The position numbers were made by a program, and so were the translations under genes. A model generated the notes under the pieces. It worked only from the letters and a program-made list of their open reading frames with translations. It made no database searches and had not been told where the DNA came from. A stretch of 64,000 bases of DNA. Source: CAWIXB01 sp963839955. Its GTDB lineage: Bacteria; Actinomycetota; Actinomycetes; JACCUZ01. Location: positions 2,728,001-2,792,000 of the forward strand of contig CAWIXB010000001.1 of NCBI GenBank assembly GCA_963839955.1, given 5' to 3'. The first letter of the stretch is position 1, and each line of letters starts with the position of its first letter. Below, one piece after another: positions 7,652 through 16,907 of this stretch.

Positions 7652-8803
7652 CTAGAAGCCGAGCTCGCGGGCGATCAGCATGCGCTGCACCTCCGAGGTG
7701 CCTTCACCGATCTCGAGGACCTTGGAGTCGCGCCACATGCGGGCGACGGGGAACTCGTTCATGAAGCCGTAGCCGCCGTGGATCTGCGTCGCCTCGCGGG
7801 CGTTGGTGACCGCGATCTCCGAGCTGTAGAGCTTCGCGATCGCGGCCTGCTTCTTGAACGGCTCACCGCGCAGCATCCGCGACGCGGCGTCGTAGTAGGC
7901 CAGTCGGGCGGTGTGCGCGCGACTCTCCATGTCGGCGAGCTTGAACGCGATCGCCTGGTTGTCACCGATCGGTGAGCCGAAGGCCTCACGCTCGCGGGCG
8001 TACTTCGTCGACTCGTCGACGCAGCCCTGTGCCAGCCCGACTCCCAGGGCCGAGATGGCGATGCGGCCCTCGTCGAGGATGGACAGGAATTGCGCGTAAC
8101 CGCGGCCGCGCGGGCCGAGGAGGTTCTCCTCCGGCACTCGTACGTTCGCGAACGACAGCTCGCGGGTGTCCGAGGCGTTCCAGCCGACCTTGGAGTACTT
8201 CTTCGACACCGTGAACCCCGGCGTACCCGCAGGCACGATGACGGTCGAGATCTCCTTGCGACCGTCGTCTGCCGTGCCGGTGACGGCCGTGACTGTCACG
8301 AAGTCGGTGATGTCGGTGCCCGAGTTGGTGATGAACGCCTTGGTCCCGTTGATGACCCACTCGCCGCCGTCCAGCACGGCGGTGCTCCGGGTCGCTCCGG
8401 CATCGGTGCCGCCACCGGGCTCGGTGAGACCGAAGGCACCGAGGGCCTCGCCGCTGCAGAGGCGAGGCAGCCAGCGGCGACGCTGCTCGTCGTTGCCGAA
8501 GCGGAAGACCGGCATCGCGCCGAGCGAGACCCCCGCCTCCAGCGTGATCGCGACGGACGAGTCGACTCGAGCGAGCTCCTCGAGCGCGATGCACAGCGCG
8601 AAGTAGTCGCCGCCCATGCCGCCGTACTCCTCCGGGAACGGCAGGCCGAACAGGCCCATCTCGCCCATCTGGCGCACGATCTCGTAGGGGAACTCCTCCC
8701 GCTCGTAGAAGTCGCCGATCTGCGGCGCGACAACCTCGCGGGCGAACTCCTGGACCGTCTTGCGCAACGACTCGAGATCGTCGCCGATGCGGTGGTCAAG
8801 CAT
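7652..8803 (-). CDS. acyl-CoA dehydrogenase (isovaleryl-CoA dehydrogenase candidate)
   Basis: FAD enzyme of 383 aa, the normal family length. It shows the N-terminal helical domain, the FAD-binding segment GAFGLTEPGGGTDAGATR, INGTKAFITNSG, and the C-terminal motifs ATQIHGGYGFMNEFPVARMWRD and EIGEGTSEVQRM, whose Glu fits the catalytic-base position used by short- and medium-chain enzymes. It is the last gene of the carboxylase/HMG-CoA lyase operon, so isovaleryl-CoA to 3-methylcrotonyl-CoA is the likely step, although true isovaleryl enzymes place the base elsewhere; another branched acyl-CoA is possible. It overlaps the lyase stop by 8 bp. Confidence 0.88.
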   Translation of the reverse strand: MLDHRIGDDLESLRKTVQEFAREVVAPQIGDFYEREEFPYEIVRQMGEMGLFGLPFPEEYGGMGGDYFALCIALEELARVDSSVAITLEAGVSLGAMPVFRFGNDEQRRRWLPRLCSGEALGAFGLTEPGGGTDAGATRSTAVLDGGEWVINGTKAFITNSGTDITDFVTVTAVTGTADDGRKEISTVIVPAGTPGFTVSKKYSKVGWNASDTRELSFANVRVPEENLLGPRGRGYAQFLSILDEGRIAISALGVGLAQGCVDESTKYAREREAFGSPIGDNQAIAFKLADMESRAHTARLAYYDAASRMLRGEPFKKQAAIAKLYSSEIAVTNAREATQIHGGYGFMNEFPVARMWRDSKVLEIGEGTSEVQRMLIARELGF

Positions 8804-9770
8804 GGGTCCTCCTTGTGGGGGGATTGCCGTCGTGCGTCAGGGCTTTGACGACACGCGACGGGCTCGGTCTGCCGAGGTGTTCGGCCATCCATACGCTCAC
8901 GGCCACCAGCGCATCGAGGTCGACGCCCGTCTCGACGCCGAGCCCCTGGAGCATCCACACGAGGTCTTCGGTGGCGAGGTTGCCCGTGGCGCTGCGCGCG
9001 AACGGGCAGCCGCCGAGGCCACCCGCGCTCGCATCGACCGTCGTCACCCCGGCACGCAGCGCGGCGAGGGTGTTCGCCAGTGCCTGGCCGTAGGTGTCGT
9101 GCATGTGTACGGCGAGGCCGGCAGGTGGCACGCCCGCCGCGTCGTACGCCGAGATCAGCGCCTCGACGTGTCCGGGGGTTGCGACGCCGATGGTGTCCCC
9201 AAGGCTGAGCTCGTCGCAGCCGAGGTCGAGCAGTCGGCGACCCACGTCGACCACCTGCGTGATCGGCACCTCGCCCTCCCACGGGTCGCCGAAGCACATG
9301 GACAGGTAGGCACGCACGCGTACGCCCGACTCGGTCGCGCGGGCGACCAGCGGAGCGAACATCTCGACCGACTCGTCGACGCTGCGGTTGAGGTTGCGCT
9401 GGGCGAAGGTCTCGGTGGCACTTCCGAAGATCGCGATGTCACGCAGGCCGAGGTCGACCGCGCGTTCGAAGCCGCGCAGGTTCGGGACCAGCACGGGATG
9501 ACGCACGTCGTCACGGCCCAGCGTGCGCAGACCGGCCAGGACCTCCTCGGCGTCGGCCAGCTGCGGCACCAGGTCGGGCCGCACCAGGCTGGTCGCCTCG
9601 ACGAGGTGCAGTCCGGCATCGACGAGGCGATGGACGAACTCCACCTTGATGGCGGCGGGAACGATGCTCTGCTCGTTCTGCAGCCCGTCCCGCGGTCCGA
9701 CCTCGCAGATCGTGACGGCATCGGGCAGCCCGTCGCCCGGCACCCGGCTCGGCAGCACCCGCGCGCTCAT
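8796..9770 (-). CDS. mvaB: hydroxymethylglutaryl-CoA lyase
   Basis: TIM-barrel lyase (324 aa) that cleaves HMG-CoA to acetyl-CoA and acetoacetate. It shows the metal-site start CEVGPRDGLQNE, VEATSLVRPDLVPQLADAEE, the HMHDTYGQ metal-binding segment and the signature GLGGCPFARSATGNLATEDL with its catalytic Cys. It is the final step of leucine breakdown and sits between the biotin carboxylase and the acyl-CoA dehydrogenase with coding overlaps on both sides. Function is well supported by motif and context. Confidence 0.93.
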   Translation of the reverse strand: MSARVLPSRVPGDGLPDAVTICEVGPRDGLQNEQSIVPAAIKVEFVHRLVDAGLHLVEATSLVRPDLVPQLADAEEVLAGLRTLGRDDVRHPVLVPNLRGFERAVDLGLRDIAIFGSATETFAQRNLNRSVDESVEMFAPLVARATESGVRVRAYLSMCFGDPWEGEVPITQVVDVGRRLLDLGCDELSLGDTIGVATPGHVEALISAYDAAGVPPAGLAVHMHDTYGQALANTLAALRAGVTTVDASAGGLGGCPFARSATGNLATEDLVWMLQGLGVETGVDLDALVAVSVWMAEHLGRPSPSRVVKALTHDGNPPTRRTHA

Positions 9771-11767
9771 GACGGCCCACCAGCAGCCACGGCCTCGACC
9801 ACGACGAGCGGTGCCTCGATGACGACGGCCTGCCCCGGGCTCACCAGGACCTCCGTCACGACGCCGTCGACCGTCGCGCGCACCACGTGCTCCATCTTCA
9901 TCGCCTCCACGGCGACCACCGGCTGTCCACTCGTGATCGTGTCTCCGACGGCGACGTGCACGATGGTCACCGTGCCGGGCATCGGCGCCACGAGCGGACC
10001 ACCAGCAGCACCGATGCCCTCCTCCGGACGGGCGCGCGGCGCCACCTCGTGCAGATGCCAGGCAGCGCCCTCTCGGCCGACCCAGATCGACTCGTCGTCG
10101 GCGACGTAGGCCCAGCGGTGGGCCAAACCGTCCACGCCGACCTGGAGGTCGATGCCCGACAACGACGCACGGGCGGGGAACGGCTCGCCACCGTCGACGC
10201 GGACCTGTGCCTGCTCGGGTCGTCCTTGCACGGCGACATCGCTGACCCGCTGGCCGGCCGATTGCAGGCGCTCGTGCGTCCAGCCGGACCCACCGATGCG
10301 GAAACCGGTGAGCGTCTCGAACGGGCCGTCGCCCTGCGACGCCGCCCGCTCCGTCAGCCGGCCGAGGGCTGCGGCGATCACCGCCTCGCGAGGTACGTCG
10401 GGATCGACCAGCGCGACGATGTTGCGCGCGACGAGACCGGTGTCGAGCCGGCCGGCCATGACGTCGGGATGACGTAGCAGCGCCCGCAGGAACGCGTTGT
10501 TCGTCACCACACCCAGCAGGAGCGAGTCGCCGAGCGCGCGGTCGAGGCGGCGGACCGCCTCGGCCCGGTCGACACCCCAGGCGACGACCTTGGCGAGCAT
10601 CGGGTCGTAGTCAGGACCGACAAGGGTGCCCTCGGCCACACCCGAGTCGACGCGGATGTGCTCGCCGACGGGATCGCGCAGCGCGACGACGCGCCCGCCC
10701 GTCGGCAGGAAGTCGCGAGCAGGGTCCTCGGCGTAGACGCGCGCCTCGATGGCGTGGCCGGTCAGGCGCACGTCGCCCTGCGTGATCCGGAGCGGCTCCC
10801 CTGCCGCGACCCTCAGCTGCTCCTCGACGAGGTCGAGACCGGTCACCAGCTCGGTCACCGGGTGCTCGACCTGCAGCCGGGTGTTCATCTCCATGAAGAA
10901 GAACTCGTCCGGCCGGTCGTGGGAGACGATGAACTCAACGGTGCCGGCACCGGCGTACCCGCACGCGAGTGCGGCCGCCACGGCGCCCTCCCCCATCGCT
11001 GCGCGCCGCTCAGACGTCAACAGCGGCGACGGTGCCTCCTCGATGATCTTCTGGTGGCGCCGCTGCAGACTGCACTCACGCTCACCGAGGTGGATCACCG
11101 CACCGTGCGCGTCGGCGAGCACCTGGATCTCGATGTGCCTGGGCCGTTCGACGAACCGCTCCACCAGAAGCGTGTCGTCGCCGAACGCGTTGCTCGCCTC
11201 CCGCCGTGCGGAGGCGATTGCCGCGCGCATGCCACCGGTGTCGGCGACCTGGCGCATGCCCTTGCCGCCACCCCCTGCCGACGGCTTGAGGAGCACCGGG
11301 AACCCGATGTCGTCGGCGGCCTCGACAAGCTCGTCGTCGGTGAGACCGGACCGGTGCACGCCGGGTACGACGGGGACGCCGGCCTTCTCCACGGTCTGCT
11401 TGGCGGAGATCTTGTCTCCCATCGCCTCGATCGCCTCCGGCGGCGGCCCGATGAACACCAGGCCGGCCACGGCGCAGGCACGCGCGAACGCGGCGTTCTC
11501 GGCGAGGAAGCCGTAGCCCGGGTGCACCGCCTGTGCGCCGGTCTCGACGGCGGCAGCGACGACCGCCTCGATGTCGAGGTAGCCCCGCGCCGCCGACGCG
11601 GACCGGAGCTGCACGGCGACGTCGGCCTCGCGCACGTGGCGCGCGTCGCGGTCGCCCTCGGTGTAGACCGCGACCGCGCCTATGCCGAGGCGCCGAAGCG
11701 TCCGCATGACGCGGACGGCGATCTCGCCACGGTTTGCCACGAGCACGGTGTCGAACATCGCGCTCAC
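9767..11767 (-). CDS. acyl-CoA carboxylase alpha chain (biotin carboxylase + biotin carrier)
   Basis: Bifunctional subunit of 666 aa. The biotin carboxylase domain (about 1-450) starts FDTVLVANRGEIAVRVMRT and has the ATP-grasp glycine loop (SAGGGGKGMR), EFIVS and FFMEMNTRLQVEHPVTE. A linker leads to the biotinyl domain with EAMKMEHVV (about 628-636), whose Lys carries biotin. The partner carboxyltransferase is encoded just upstream with an ATGA-type overlap. Context with HMG-CoA lyase indicates 3-methylcrotonyl-CoA as substrate; acetyl- or propionyl-CoA carboxylation cannot be excluded. Confidence 0.92.
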   Translation of the reverse strand: MSAMFDTVLVANRGEIAVRVMRTLRRLGIGAVAVYTEGDRDARHVREADVAVQLRSASAARGYLDIEAVVAAAVETGAQAVHPGYGFLAENAAFARACAVAGLVFIGPPPEAIEAMGDKISAKQTVEKAGVPVVPGVHRSGLTDDELVEAADDIGFPVLLKPSAGGGGKGMRQVADTGGMRAAIASARREASNAFGDDTLLVERFVERPRHIEIQVLADAHGAVIHLGERECSLQRRHQKIIEEAPSPLLTSERRAAMGEGAVAAALACGYAGAGTVEFIVSHDRPDEFFFMEMNTRLQVEHPVTELVTGLDLVEEQLRVAAGEPLRITQGDVRLTGHAIEARVYAEDPARDFLPTGGRVVALRDPVGEHIRVDSGVAEGTLVGPDYDPMLAKVVAWGVDRAEAVRRLDRALGDSLLLGVVTNNAFLRALLRHPDVMAGRLDTGLVARNIVALVDPDVPREAVIAAALGRLTERAASQGDGPFETLTGFRIGGSGWTHERLQSAGQRVSDVAVQGRPEQAQVRVDGGEPFPARASLSGIDLQVGVDGLAHRWAYVADDESIWVGREGAAWHLHEVAPRARPEEGIGAAGGPLVAPMPGTVTIVHVAVGDTITSGQPVVAVEAMKMEHVVRATVDGVVTEVLVSPGQAVVIEAPLVVVEAVAAGGPS

Positions 11768-13374
11768 ATCCGGAAGACGCCGTAGCCGACCGGCGGCAGT
11801 GGCGCATTGGCACAGGCCGCGAGGCTGAGCCCCACGACGTCACGGGTCTCCATCGGGTCGATCACACCGTCGTCCCAGAGACGGGCGGTCGCGTAGTAGG
11901 GATGCCCCTGGTGCTCGTACTGGTCGCGGATCGGCGCCTTGAAGGCTTCATCGTCGTCCGCCGTCGGGAGATCCTGACCACGAGACTCGAGCTGGTCGCG
12001 GCGCACTGTCGCAAGCACTGAGGCAGCCTGCTCGCCGCCCATCACGGAGATGCGCGAGCCCGGCCAGGTCCAGAGGAACCGGGGGGAGAACGCGCGGCCG
12101 CACATCGAGTAGTTGCCCGCGCCGAACGACCCGCCGATGATGACCGTCAGCTTGGGCACGCGGGCGCAGGCGACCGCCGTCACCATCTTGGCGCCGTGCT
12201 TGGCGATGCCGCTCGCCTCGTAGTCACGGCCGACCATGAATCCGGTGATGTTCTGCAGGAACAGCAGCGGCACCGACCGCTGGTCGCAGAGCTGGATGAA
12301 GTGGGCGCCCTTGAGCGCCGACTCGCCGAACAGCACACCGTTGTTGGCGACGATGCCCACTGGGTGGCCGTGCACGTGGGCGAAGCCGGTGACGAGCGTC
12401 GTGCCGTACTCACGTTTGAACTCGTGGAAACGGCTACCGTCCACGATGCGTGCGATGACCTCTCGGACGTCGTAAGGGATGCGAGAGTCGGTGGGGACGA
12501 CGCCGTAGAGCTCGGCCGGGTCGACGGCCGGCTCCTCGACCGGCAGCACGTCCCACGGCGTCGGCTGCCGCGGGCCGAAGGTGGCGACGATGTCGCGCAC
12601 AATGCGCAGCGCGTCGACGTCGTCGTCGGCAAGGTGGTCGGTGACGCCCGAACGCCTGCTGTGCAGGTCGCCGCCCCCCAGTTCCTCGGCCGTGACCACC
12701 TCGCCGGTCGCCGCCTTCACCAACGGGGGCCCGCCGAGGAAGATGGTGCCCTGGTTACGGACGATGATGGCCTCGTCGCTCATGGCCGGGACGTAGGCAC
12801 CACCCGCGGTGCACGACCCGAGGACCGCGGCCACCTGCGGGATGCCGATGCTCGACAGTCGCGCCTGGTTGTAGAAGATGCGCCCGAAGTGCTCGCGGTC
12901 AGGGAAGACCTCGTCCTGCTTCGGCAGGAACGCGCCGCCCGAGTCGACCAGGTAGAGGCAGGGGAGCCGGTTGTCGAACGCGACCTCCTGCGCACGCAGA
13001 TGCTTCTTGACCGTCATCGGGAAGTAGGTGCCGCCCTTGACGGTCGAGTCGTTCGCGACGATGACGCACTCGCGTCCCGAGACCCGTCCGACGCCCGTGA
13101 TGATGCCCGCCGACGGTGACTGGTCGTCGTACAGCCCCTTGGCGGCCAGGGCCGAGAGCTCGAGGAACGGCGACCCCGGGTCGAGCAGCTGGTCGACCCG
13201 GTCGCGAGGCAGCAGCTTGCCGCGAGCGACGTGGCGTTCCCGCGCGGTGTCGGAGCCGCCGCGGCGGGTGGTCTCGAGCTCGCGCACCAGGTCCTCGACC
13301 AACAGCGTGTGGGCCGCCTCGTAGCGACGGTGCTCGTCGCTACGGCGGTCGGCGGCGCTGGTCAGCCTGACCAC
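11764..13374 (-). CDS. acyl-CoA carboxylase carboxyltransferase (methylcrotonyl-CoA carboxylase beta)
   Basis: Carboxyltransferase subunit of about 536 aa, the length of methylcrotonyl-CoA carboxylase beta chains. It contains the two crotonase-like halves: RERVARGKLLPRDRVDQLLDPG-type start, VDSGGAFLPKQDEVFPDREHFGR, CTAGGAYVPAMSDE, and in the second half FLQNITGFMVG and GSFGAGNYSMCGRAF, which are typical of the methylcrotonyl rather than the propionyl type. The GTG at 13374 was chosen because GAGGAGG lies 9 bases upstream; a longer ATG frame (13425) would run through both operators. First gene of the operon, repressed or induced through the divergent TetR protein. Confidence 0.92.
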   Translation of the reverse strand: MVRLTSAADRRSDEHRRYEAAHTLLVEDLVRELETTRRGGSDTARERHVARGKLLPRDRVDQLLDPGSPFLELSALAAKGLYDDQSPSAGIITGVGRVSGRECVIVANDSTVKGGTYFPMTVKKHLRAQEVAFDNRLPCLYLVDSGGAFLPKQDEVFPDREHFGRIFYNQARLSSIGIPQVAAVLGSCTAGGAYVPAMSDEAIIVRNQGTIFLGGPPLVKAATGEVVTAEELGGGDLHSRRSGVTDHLADDDVDALRIVRDIVATFGPRQPTPWDVLPVEEPAVDPAELYGVVPTDSRIPYDVREVIARIVDGSRFHEFKREYGTTLVTGFAHVHGHPVGIVANNGVLFGESALKGAHFIQLCDQRSVPLLFLQNITGFMVGRDYEASGIAKHGAKMVTAVACARVPKLTVIIGGSFGAGNYSMCGRAFSPRFLWTWPGSRISVMGGEQAASVLATVRRDQLESRGQDLPTADDDEAFKAPIRDQYEHQGHPYYATARLWDDGVIDPMETRDVVGLSLAACANAPLPPVGYGVFRM

Positions 13375-13392
13375 GGCTCGCGCCTCCTCGTT

Positions 13393-13408
13393 GTTAATGA
13401 TGATTAAC
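13393..13408. promoter_or_regulatory. TetR-type operator 1
   Basis: GTTAATGATGATTAAC is a 16-bp inverted repeat of the form GTTAR-N6-YTAAC, in an AT-rich island between the divergent carboxylase operon and tetR. It covers the expected transcription start region of the operon. Confidence 0.65.
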
Positions 13409-13414
13409 ACGAGT

Positions 13415-13443
13415 ACGTTAGCCATCTCTAACCGGCCTGTCGA
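13415..13443 (-). promoter_or_regulatory. promoter of leucine-catabolic operon
   Basis: On the minus strand, -35 TCGACA (13443-13438), a 17-bp spacer and -10 TAACGT (13420-13415) read toward the carboxyltransferase gene. Operator 2 fills the space between the two hexamers. Confidence 0.6.
13417..13432. promoter_or_regulatory. TetR-type operator 2
   Basis: GTTAGCCATCTCTAAC has the same GTTAR-N6-YTAAC form as operator 1; the two centres are 24 bp apart. It lies between the -35 and -10 of the operon promoter, a classic repressor position. Confidence 0.65.
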
Positions 13444-13453
13444 GGGGGTGAGC

Positions 13454-14062
13454 GTGACGACCGACCAGGTGGGCTCACCGCCGGTGCCCGGCACGCGCGA
13501 GCTCATCCTCGACGAGGCAGCGCGTCTTTTCGCGGCGCGCGGCTTCCGGGGCACGTCCCTGGGCGAGATCGGGGCGGCTGTCGGCATCAGCGGTCCGGCC
13601 ATCTACCGCCACTTCGCCGGCAAGGAGGCCCTCCTCGGCGAGATTCTCGTCGACATCAGCCGGCGCCTGCTGGCCGGCAACCGCGCTCGCCGGGCGGCTG
13701 CCGACGATCCCCGCGTCGCGCTGGAGTCGCTCGTCGACTTCCATGTGGGGTTCGTCCTCGAGCATCCCGAGCTCATCACCGTGCAGGACCGCGACTTCGC
13801 CAGCCTCTCGACCTCCGACCAGCGCACCGTGCGGCGGCTCCAGCGGGCCTACGTCGAGGGGTGGGTCGCCGAGCTCACCCGCGTGCGCCGTGGCATGTCC
13901 CCCGAGCGTGCGCGTGCCGCGACGCACGCCGCGTTCGGGCTGCTGAACTCCACGCCCCACTTCGCGAGCCGGACGCCGGTCGAGCGCGCGCAGCTCGCCC
14001 GGTTGCTGCGCGACATGACCCTGGCCGCGCTCTACGCCGCCGACAGCGGCCGGCCCTTCTAG
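13454..14062 (+). CDS. TetR family transcriptional regulator of the leucine-catabolic operon
   Basis: Repressor-type protein of about 202 aa. Helix-turn-helix (about 12-58): GTRELILDEAARLFAARGF, GTSLGEIGAAVGISGPAIYRHFAGKEAL. The rest is an all-helical ligand domain. GTG 13454 follows a GGGGG-type site 5 bases upstream; GTG 13448 is also possible, while a TTG at 13391 would place the operators inside the gene. Divergent orientation and the paired operators suggest it controls both itself and the carboxylase operon, probably released by an acyl-CoA of the pathway; that ligand is inferred. Confidence 0.9.
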   Translation: MTTDQVGSPPVPGTRELILDEAARLFAARGFRGTSLGEIGAAVGISGPAIYRHFAGKEALLGEILVDISRRLLAGNRARRAAADDPRVALESLVDFHVGFVLEHPELITVQDRDFASLSTSDQRTVRRLQRAYVEGWVAELTRVRRGMSPERARAATHAAFGLLNSTPHFASRTPVERAQLARLLRDMTLAALYAADSGRPF

Positions 14063-14562
14063 CGCAGGAGCACGCCCGGGCGGACGGGTGTGGCTGTGGG
14101 TGCGGGTATGGGTGTGCGGTCGAACGTGTAGATCGGGATGTCGGGGAAGTAGCACCCGACCCAAGGACGCGGACAGATCCGCGGGCCCGGCTGGTCGTTG
14201 CTCGGCGGGCACTGCGGCGTCGGGTACGGCTCGTAGAACAGATGCACGTCGGCGGCCGAGACGTAGGCGACCGGTACCCCGTAGATGTCCGAGTTGAGCC
14301 GCCGGAACCACGTGCCGTTCGACCGCACGAGGTAGCAGGTGACGTTCGTGCGCAACCGGGACCCACCCATGGTGCCCACGACGTGGTGCTGGGAGTCCCA
14401 GACGTTGATGAACACGCTCGGGTTGTTGACCTCGACAGCCGGGAAGGCCGGGTCGAGACCGGCCGCCGCCGGGCCTGCCGAGACTCCGACGACCAGAGCG
14501 ACGGCCGCAACGAAGCTGGCGACAAGGCCTTTGGCGGCGCGGGCGAGACGACGAGCGGACAT
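14059..14562 (-). CDS. secreted protein of unknown function
   Basis: 167-residue protein with a twin-Arg-like basic start, a hydrophobic helix and an AGPAAAG cleavage region (about 30-36), so it is exported. The mature part is beta-rich with aromatic residues and a few Cys (CYLV, PQCPP, CPRPWVGCYF), which could form disulfides outside the cell. No family is recognised. ATG 14562 is preferred because GGGAG precedes it; an upstream start at 14598 adds 12 residues. The 3' end overlaps the tetR stop by four bases in convergent orientation. Confidence 0.6.
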   Translation of the reverse strand: MSARRLARAAKGLVASFVAAVALVVGVSAGPAAAGLDPAFPAVEVNNPSVFINVWDSQHHVVGTMGGSRLRTNVTCYLVRSNGTWFRRLNSDIYGVPVAYVSAADVHLFYEPYPTPQCPPSNDQPGPRICPRPWVGCYFPDIPIYTFDRTPIPAPTATPVRPGVLLR

Positions 14563-14640
14563 GGGCTGCTCCCGGTCGGAGGTACGGGCGACACCCACAG
14601 GAGTCGGCCGCCACCAACCCAGATACGTCTCAGCCCGCCA

Positions 14641-15336
14641 TCACTCCTCCTGCTCGAAGAGCCCCAGCACCGACCAGCCCTGGTCGGGAAAGCCCGCCGC
14701 GTCGGCCACACGGGCGGACGCGACGTTGTCCGGCCCGTGCAGGTAGGTCGGGACGGCTCCCTCGTCGAGCACCCGCCGGGCCGCCTGAGCCACCAGTCGA
14801 CGCCCGAGGCCCTTGCCCTGCGCCTCCGGCTCGGTCACGACCGCAAGCTCGTGCCCGGCCTCGTCGTGGTACTTCACACCGACTCCGGCCACGTAGTGAC
14901 CAGCCGGGTTGAAGGCCATGAGCACCTCGTGGCCGAACGGCCGCAACCACGGCGGCACTTCTGCTGATCGCGCGTCCACCCAAACTCCCGCGTCGGGCAG
15001 CGGCGCCGGCGTCGTTGTCCACCGGAACACACCGCGGTAGACCCGGTGGTCCGGCAGCGCGAGAGCCCCCGGCACGGCGGCCAGCAGATCGTCGAGTGAG
15101 CCGGCCGCCATCGACCTGAGCGCGGGCGCCGCATCAGGCGGTACGCCGAGTGCTGCTGACCCGTCGGCCGCGACCACTCCCGCCACCGGGTGCACGACGC
15201 CGTCCCACCCAGGTCGCGCGTTGCGCGGGTTGCCGGCGACGAGCGCCGGGTCGCGAGGCGGCCAGCCGCCGACCCAACCCGTGAGGTGCTCGACCAGACG
15301 ATCGGGCAGCCGGTCGGCCGCGGCGCGCGCGCCCAT
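14641..15336 (-). CDS. GNAT family N-acetyltransferase
   Basis: 231-residue protein with a C-terminal GNAT domain. The acetyl-CoA loop is EPEAQGKGLGRRLVAQAARRVL (about 169-190), preceded by the beta-strand HELAVVT and followed by YLHGPDNVASARVADAAGF, where the Asn/Ala pattern is typical. The N-terminal half (1-100) has no recognised domain. The ATG overlaps the stop of the MFS gene (TGATG), so the two are co-translated; the enzyme may acetylate a drug or metabolite handled by the exporter. The substrate is unknown. Confidence 0.8.
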   Translation of the reverse strand: MGARAAADRLPDRLVEHLTGWVGGWPPRDPALVAGNPRNARPGWDGVVHPVAGVVAADGSAALGVPPDAAPALRSMAAGSLDDLLAAVPGALALPDHRVYRGVFRWTTTPAPLPDAGVWVDARSAEVPPWLRPFGHEVLMAFNPAGHYVAGVGVKYHDEAGHELAVVTEPEAQGKGLGRRLVAQAARRVLDEGAVPTYLHGPDNVASARVADAAGFPDQGWSVLGLFEQEE

Positions 15337-16865
15337 CAGTCGTCGAAGACGAGCGGACGGGTGCGGCGCGGCATCAGCAGCAGCATCAGCACGACGACGA
15401 CGGCGAGAGCCGAGAGGCCGAGGAAGACGTGGTGCGCCGCTTCGTAGAGCGCACTGCGCGCGAAGTCGAGCACGGCAGGCGGGATGTCGCCGCTGCGCTC
15501 GAGCACGACGCTCGTCGCGTCGACGTCTCCGGACGGTAGCTCCTCGGCGACCGCCGCCGGGGCGTTGGCGAAGCGGTTCGCCAGCGTGGCGTTCGCGATC
15601 GCCCCGAAGACCGCCACGCCGACGGCACTGCCGATCGAGCGCGAGAACAACTGGGTGGCCGTGACCACGCCGCGGCGGTCCCAGCCCACGACCGACTGCA
15701 CCGCCACCATCACCGGGCTCGCCACCAGCCCGAGACCGAACCCGACCACGAAGCACGCCGCCGCCACGTGCCAGACAGCCGCAGTGGCGGTGAGCACGAG
15801 TGCACAGAGCACGGTGCCCAGGACGAGCACCGAGCCACCGACCAGTGTCGTGTCCCGGAAGCCGATGCGCATGTACAGCCGCCCGGAGAAGGTCGCCGCA
15901 ATCGGCCAGCCCACTGTCATGGCCGCGAGCGCGAAGCCGGCGACCAGCGCGCCGGTGCCCAGAACGCCCTGCACATAGGTCGGCACATAGGACGTGAGGC
16001 CGATGAGGAGCGCGCCGAGAGCGAGCGAAGCCAGGTTGCCGCCGGTCAGGACACGCCGGCTGAACAGCCACAGGGGCAGCACCGGTTCAGCGGCGCGGCG
16101 CTCGACAGCCACGAACGCGGCCAGGAGCAGCAGGCCCAGCCCGAAGACGGCCACACTGGTCGGCGAGCGCCAGGCCCACTCGACACCACCTTCGAGCAGA
16201 CCGAGGATCACCAGCGAGCAGCCCGTGGTCAGCAGGACCGATCCCGCGTAGTCGATGCGGTGCTCCCGGCGCTCGACGCGCTCGTGGAAGTTCCGTGCGA
16301 ACATCCACGCAGCGGCCGCACCGAGCGGCACGTTGATGAAGAAGATCCCGCGCCACGACAGGTACTCGGCAAAGACACCGCCCAAGGTCGGCCCGATCAC
16401 CGACGACATCCCCCAGACGCTGGCGATGTAGCCCTGCACGCGAGCGCGTTCCTCGACGGAGTACATGTCACCGATCACCGTGACGCTGATCGGCTGGATG
16501 GCACCGGCCCCGATGCCTTGCAACGCGCGGCAGGCGATGAGCACCGGCATGCTCCAGGCGAAGCCGCAGAGCACGGAAGCGGTGACGAATATCCCGATGC
16601 CGACGAACATGACAGGGCGCCGACCGAGCATGTCGGCGAGCTTGCCGAAGATCGGAACCGTGACAGCCATGGCGAGCAGGTAGACCGAGAACAGCCACGG
16701 GAAACGGGCGAAGCCGCCGAGGTCCTCGACGATCGCGGGCACCGCCGTCGCGAGGATGGTGGCGTCCAGTGCCACCAGCGAGGTGGCGACCATGACCCCC
16801 GCGAGCACCGGACCGCGCTCCGATCGGAGCCCCACGCCGGTCGGGCGCGGCTGCTCGGTCGTCAC
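15336..16865 (-). CDS. MFS drug exporter, DHA2 (EmrB/QacA) family
   Basis: 509-residue membrane protein with about 14 hydrophobic segments, the count for DHA2 exporters. It has the motif C-like segment (SVIGPTLGGVF), motif A (GKLADMLGRRPVMF) between helices 2 and 3, and motif D1-like ALDATILATAVPAIV in helix 1, the hallmark of EmrB/QacA proteins. It starts at GTG 16865 with a GAGGGAG site upstream. The GNAT gene follows in an overlapping operon. Multidrug or metabolite:proton antiport is the probable role. Confidence 0.9.
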   Translation of the reverse strand: MTTEQPRPTGVGLRSERGPVLAGVMVATSLVALDATILATAVPAIVEDLGGFARFPWLFSVYLLAMAVTVPIFGKLADMLGRRPVMFVGIGIFVTASVLCGFAWSMPVLIACRALQGIGAGAIQPISVTVIGDMYSVEERARVQGYIASVWGMSSVIGPTLGGVFAEYLSWRGIFFINVPLGAAAAWMFARNFHERVERREHRIDYAGSVLLTTGCSLVILGLLEGGVEWAWRSPTSVAVFGLGLLLLAAFVAVERRAAEPVLPLWLFSRRVLTGGNLASLALGALLIGLTSYVPTYVQGVLGTGALVAGFALAAMTVGWPIAATFSGRLYMRIGFRDTTLVGGSVLVLGTVLCALVLTATAAVWHVAAACFVVGFGLGLVASPVMVAVQSVVGWDRRGVVTATQLFSRSIGSAVGVAVFGAIANATLANRFANAPAAVAEELPSGDVDATSVVLERSGDIPPAVLDFARSALYEAAHHVFLGLSALAVVVVLMLLLMPRRTRPLVFDD

Positions 16866-16907
16866 GGGTCGGGCTCCCTCTCGCCGGATGCTGAACCGAT
16901 CGTCTCC

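Noticed and set aside
13375..13602. Longer start for the carboxyltransferase gene (ATG 13425 or beyond)
   Set aside because: It would translate through both operators and part of tetR; GTG 13374 has a strong ribosome-binding site and gives the family length.
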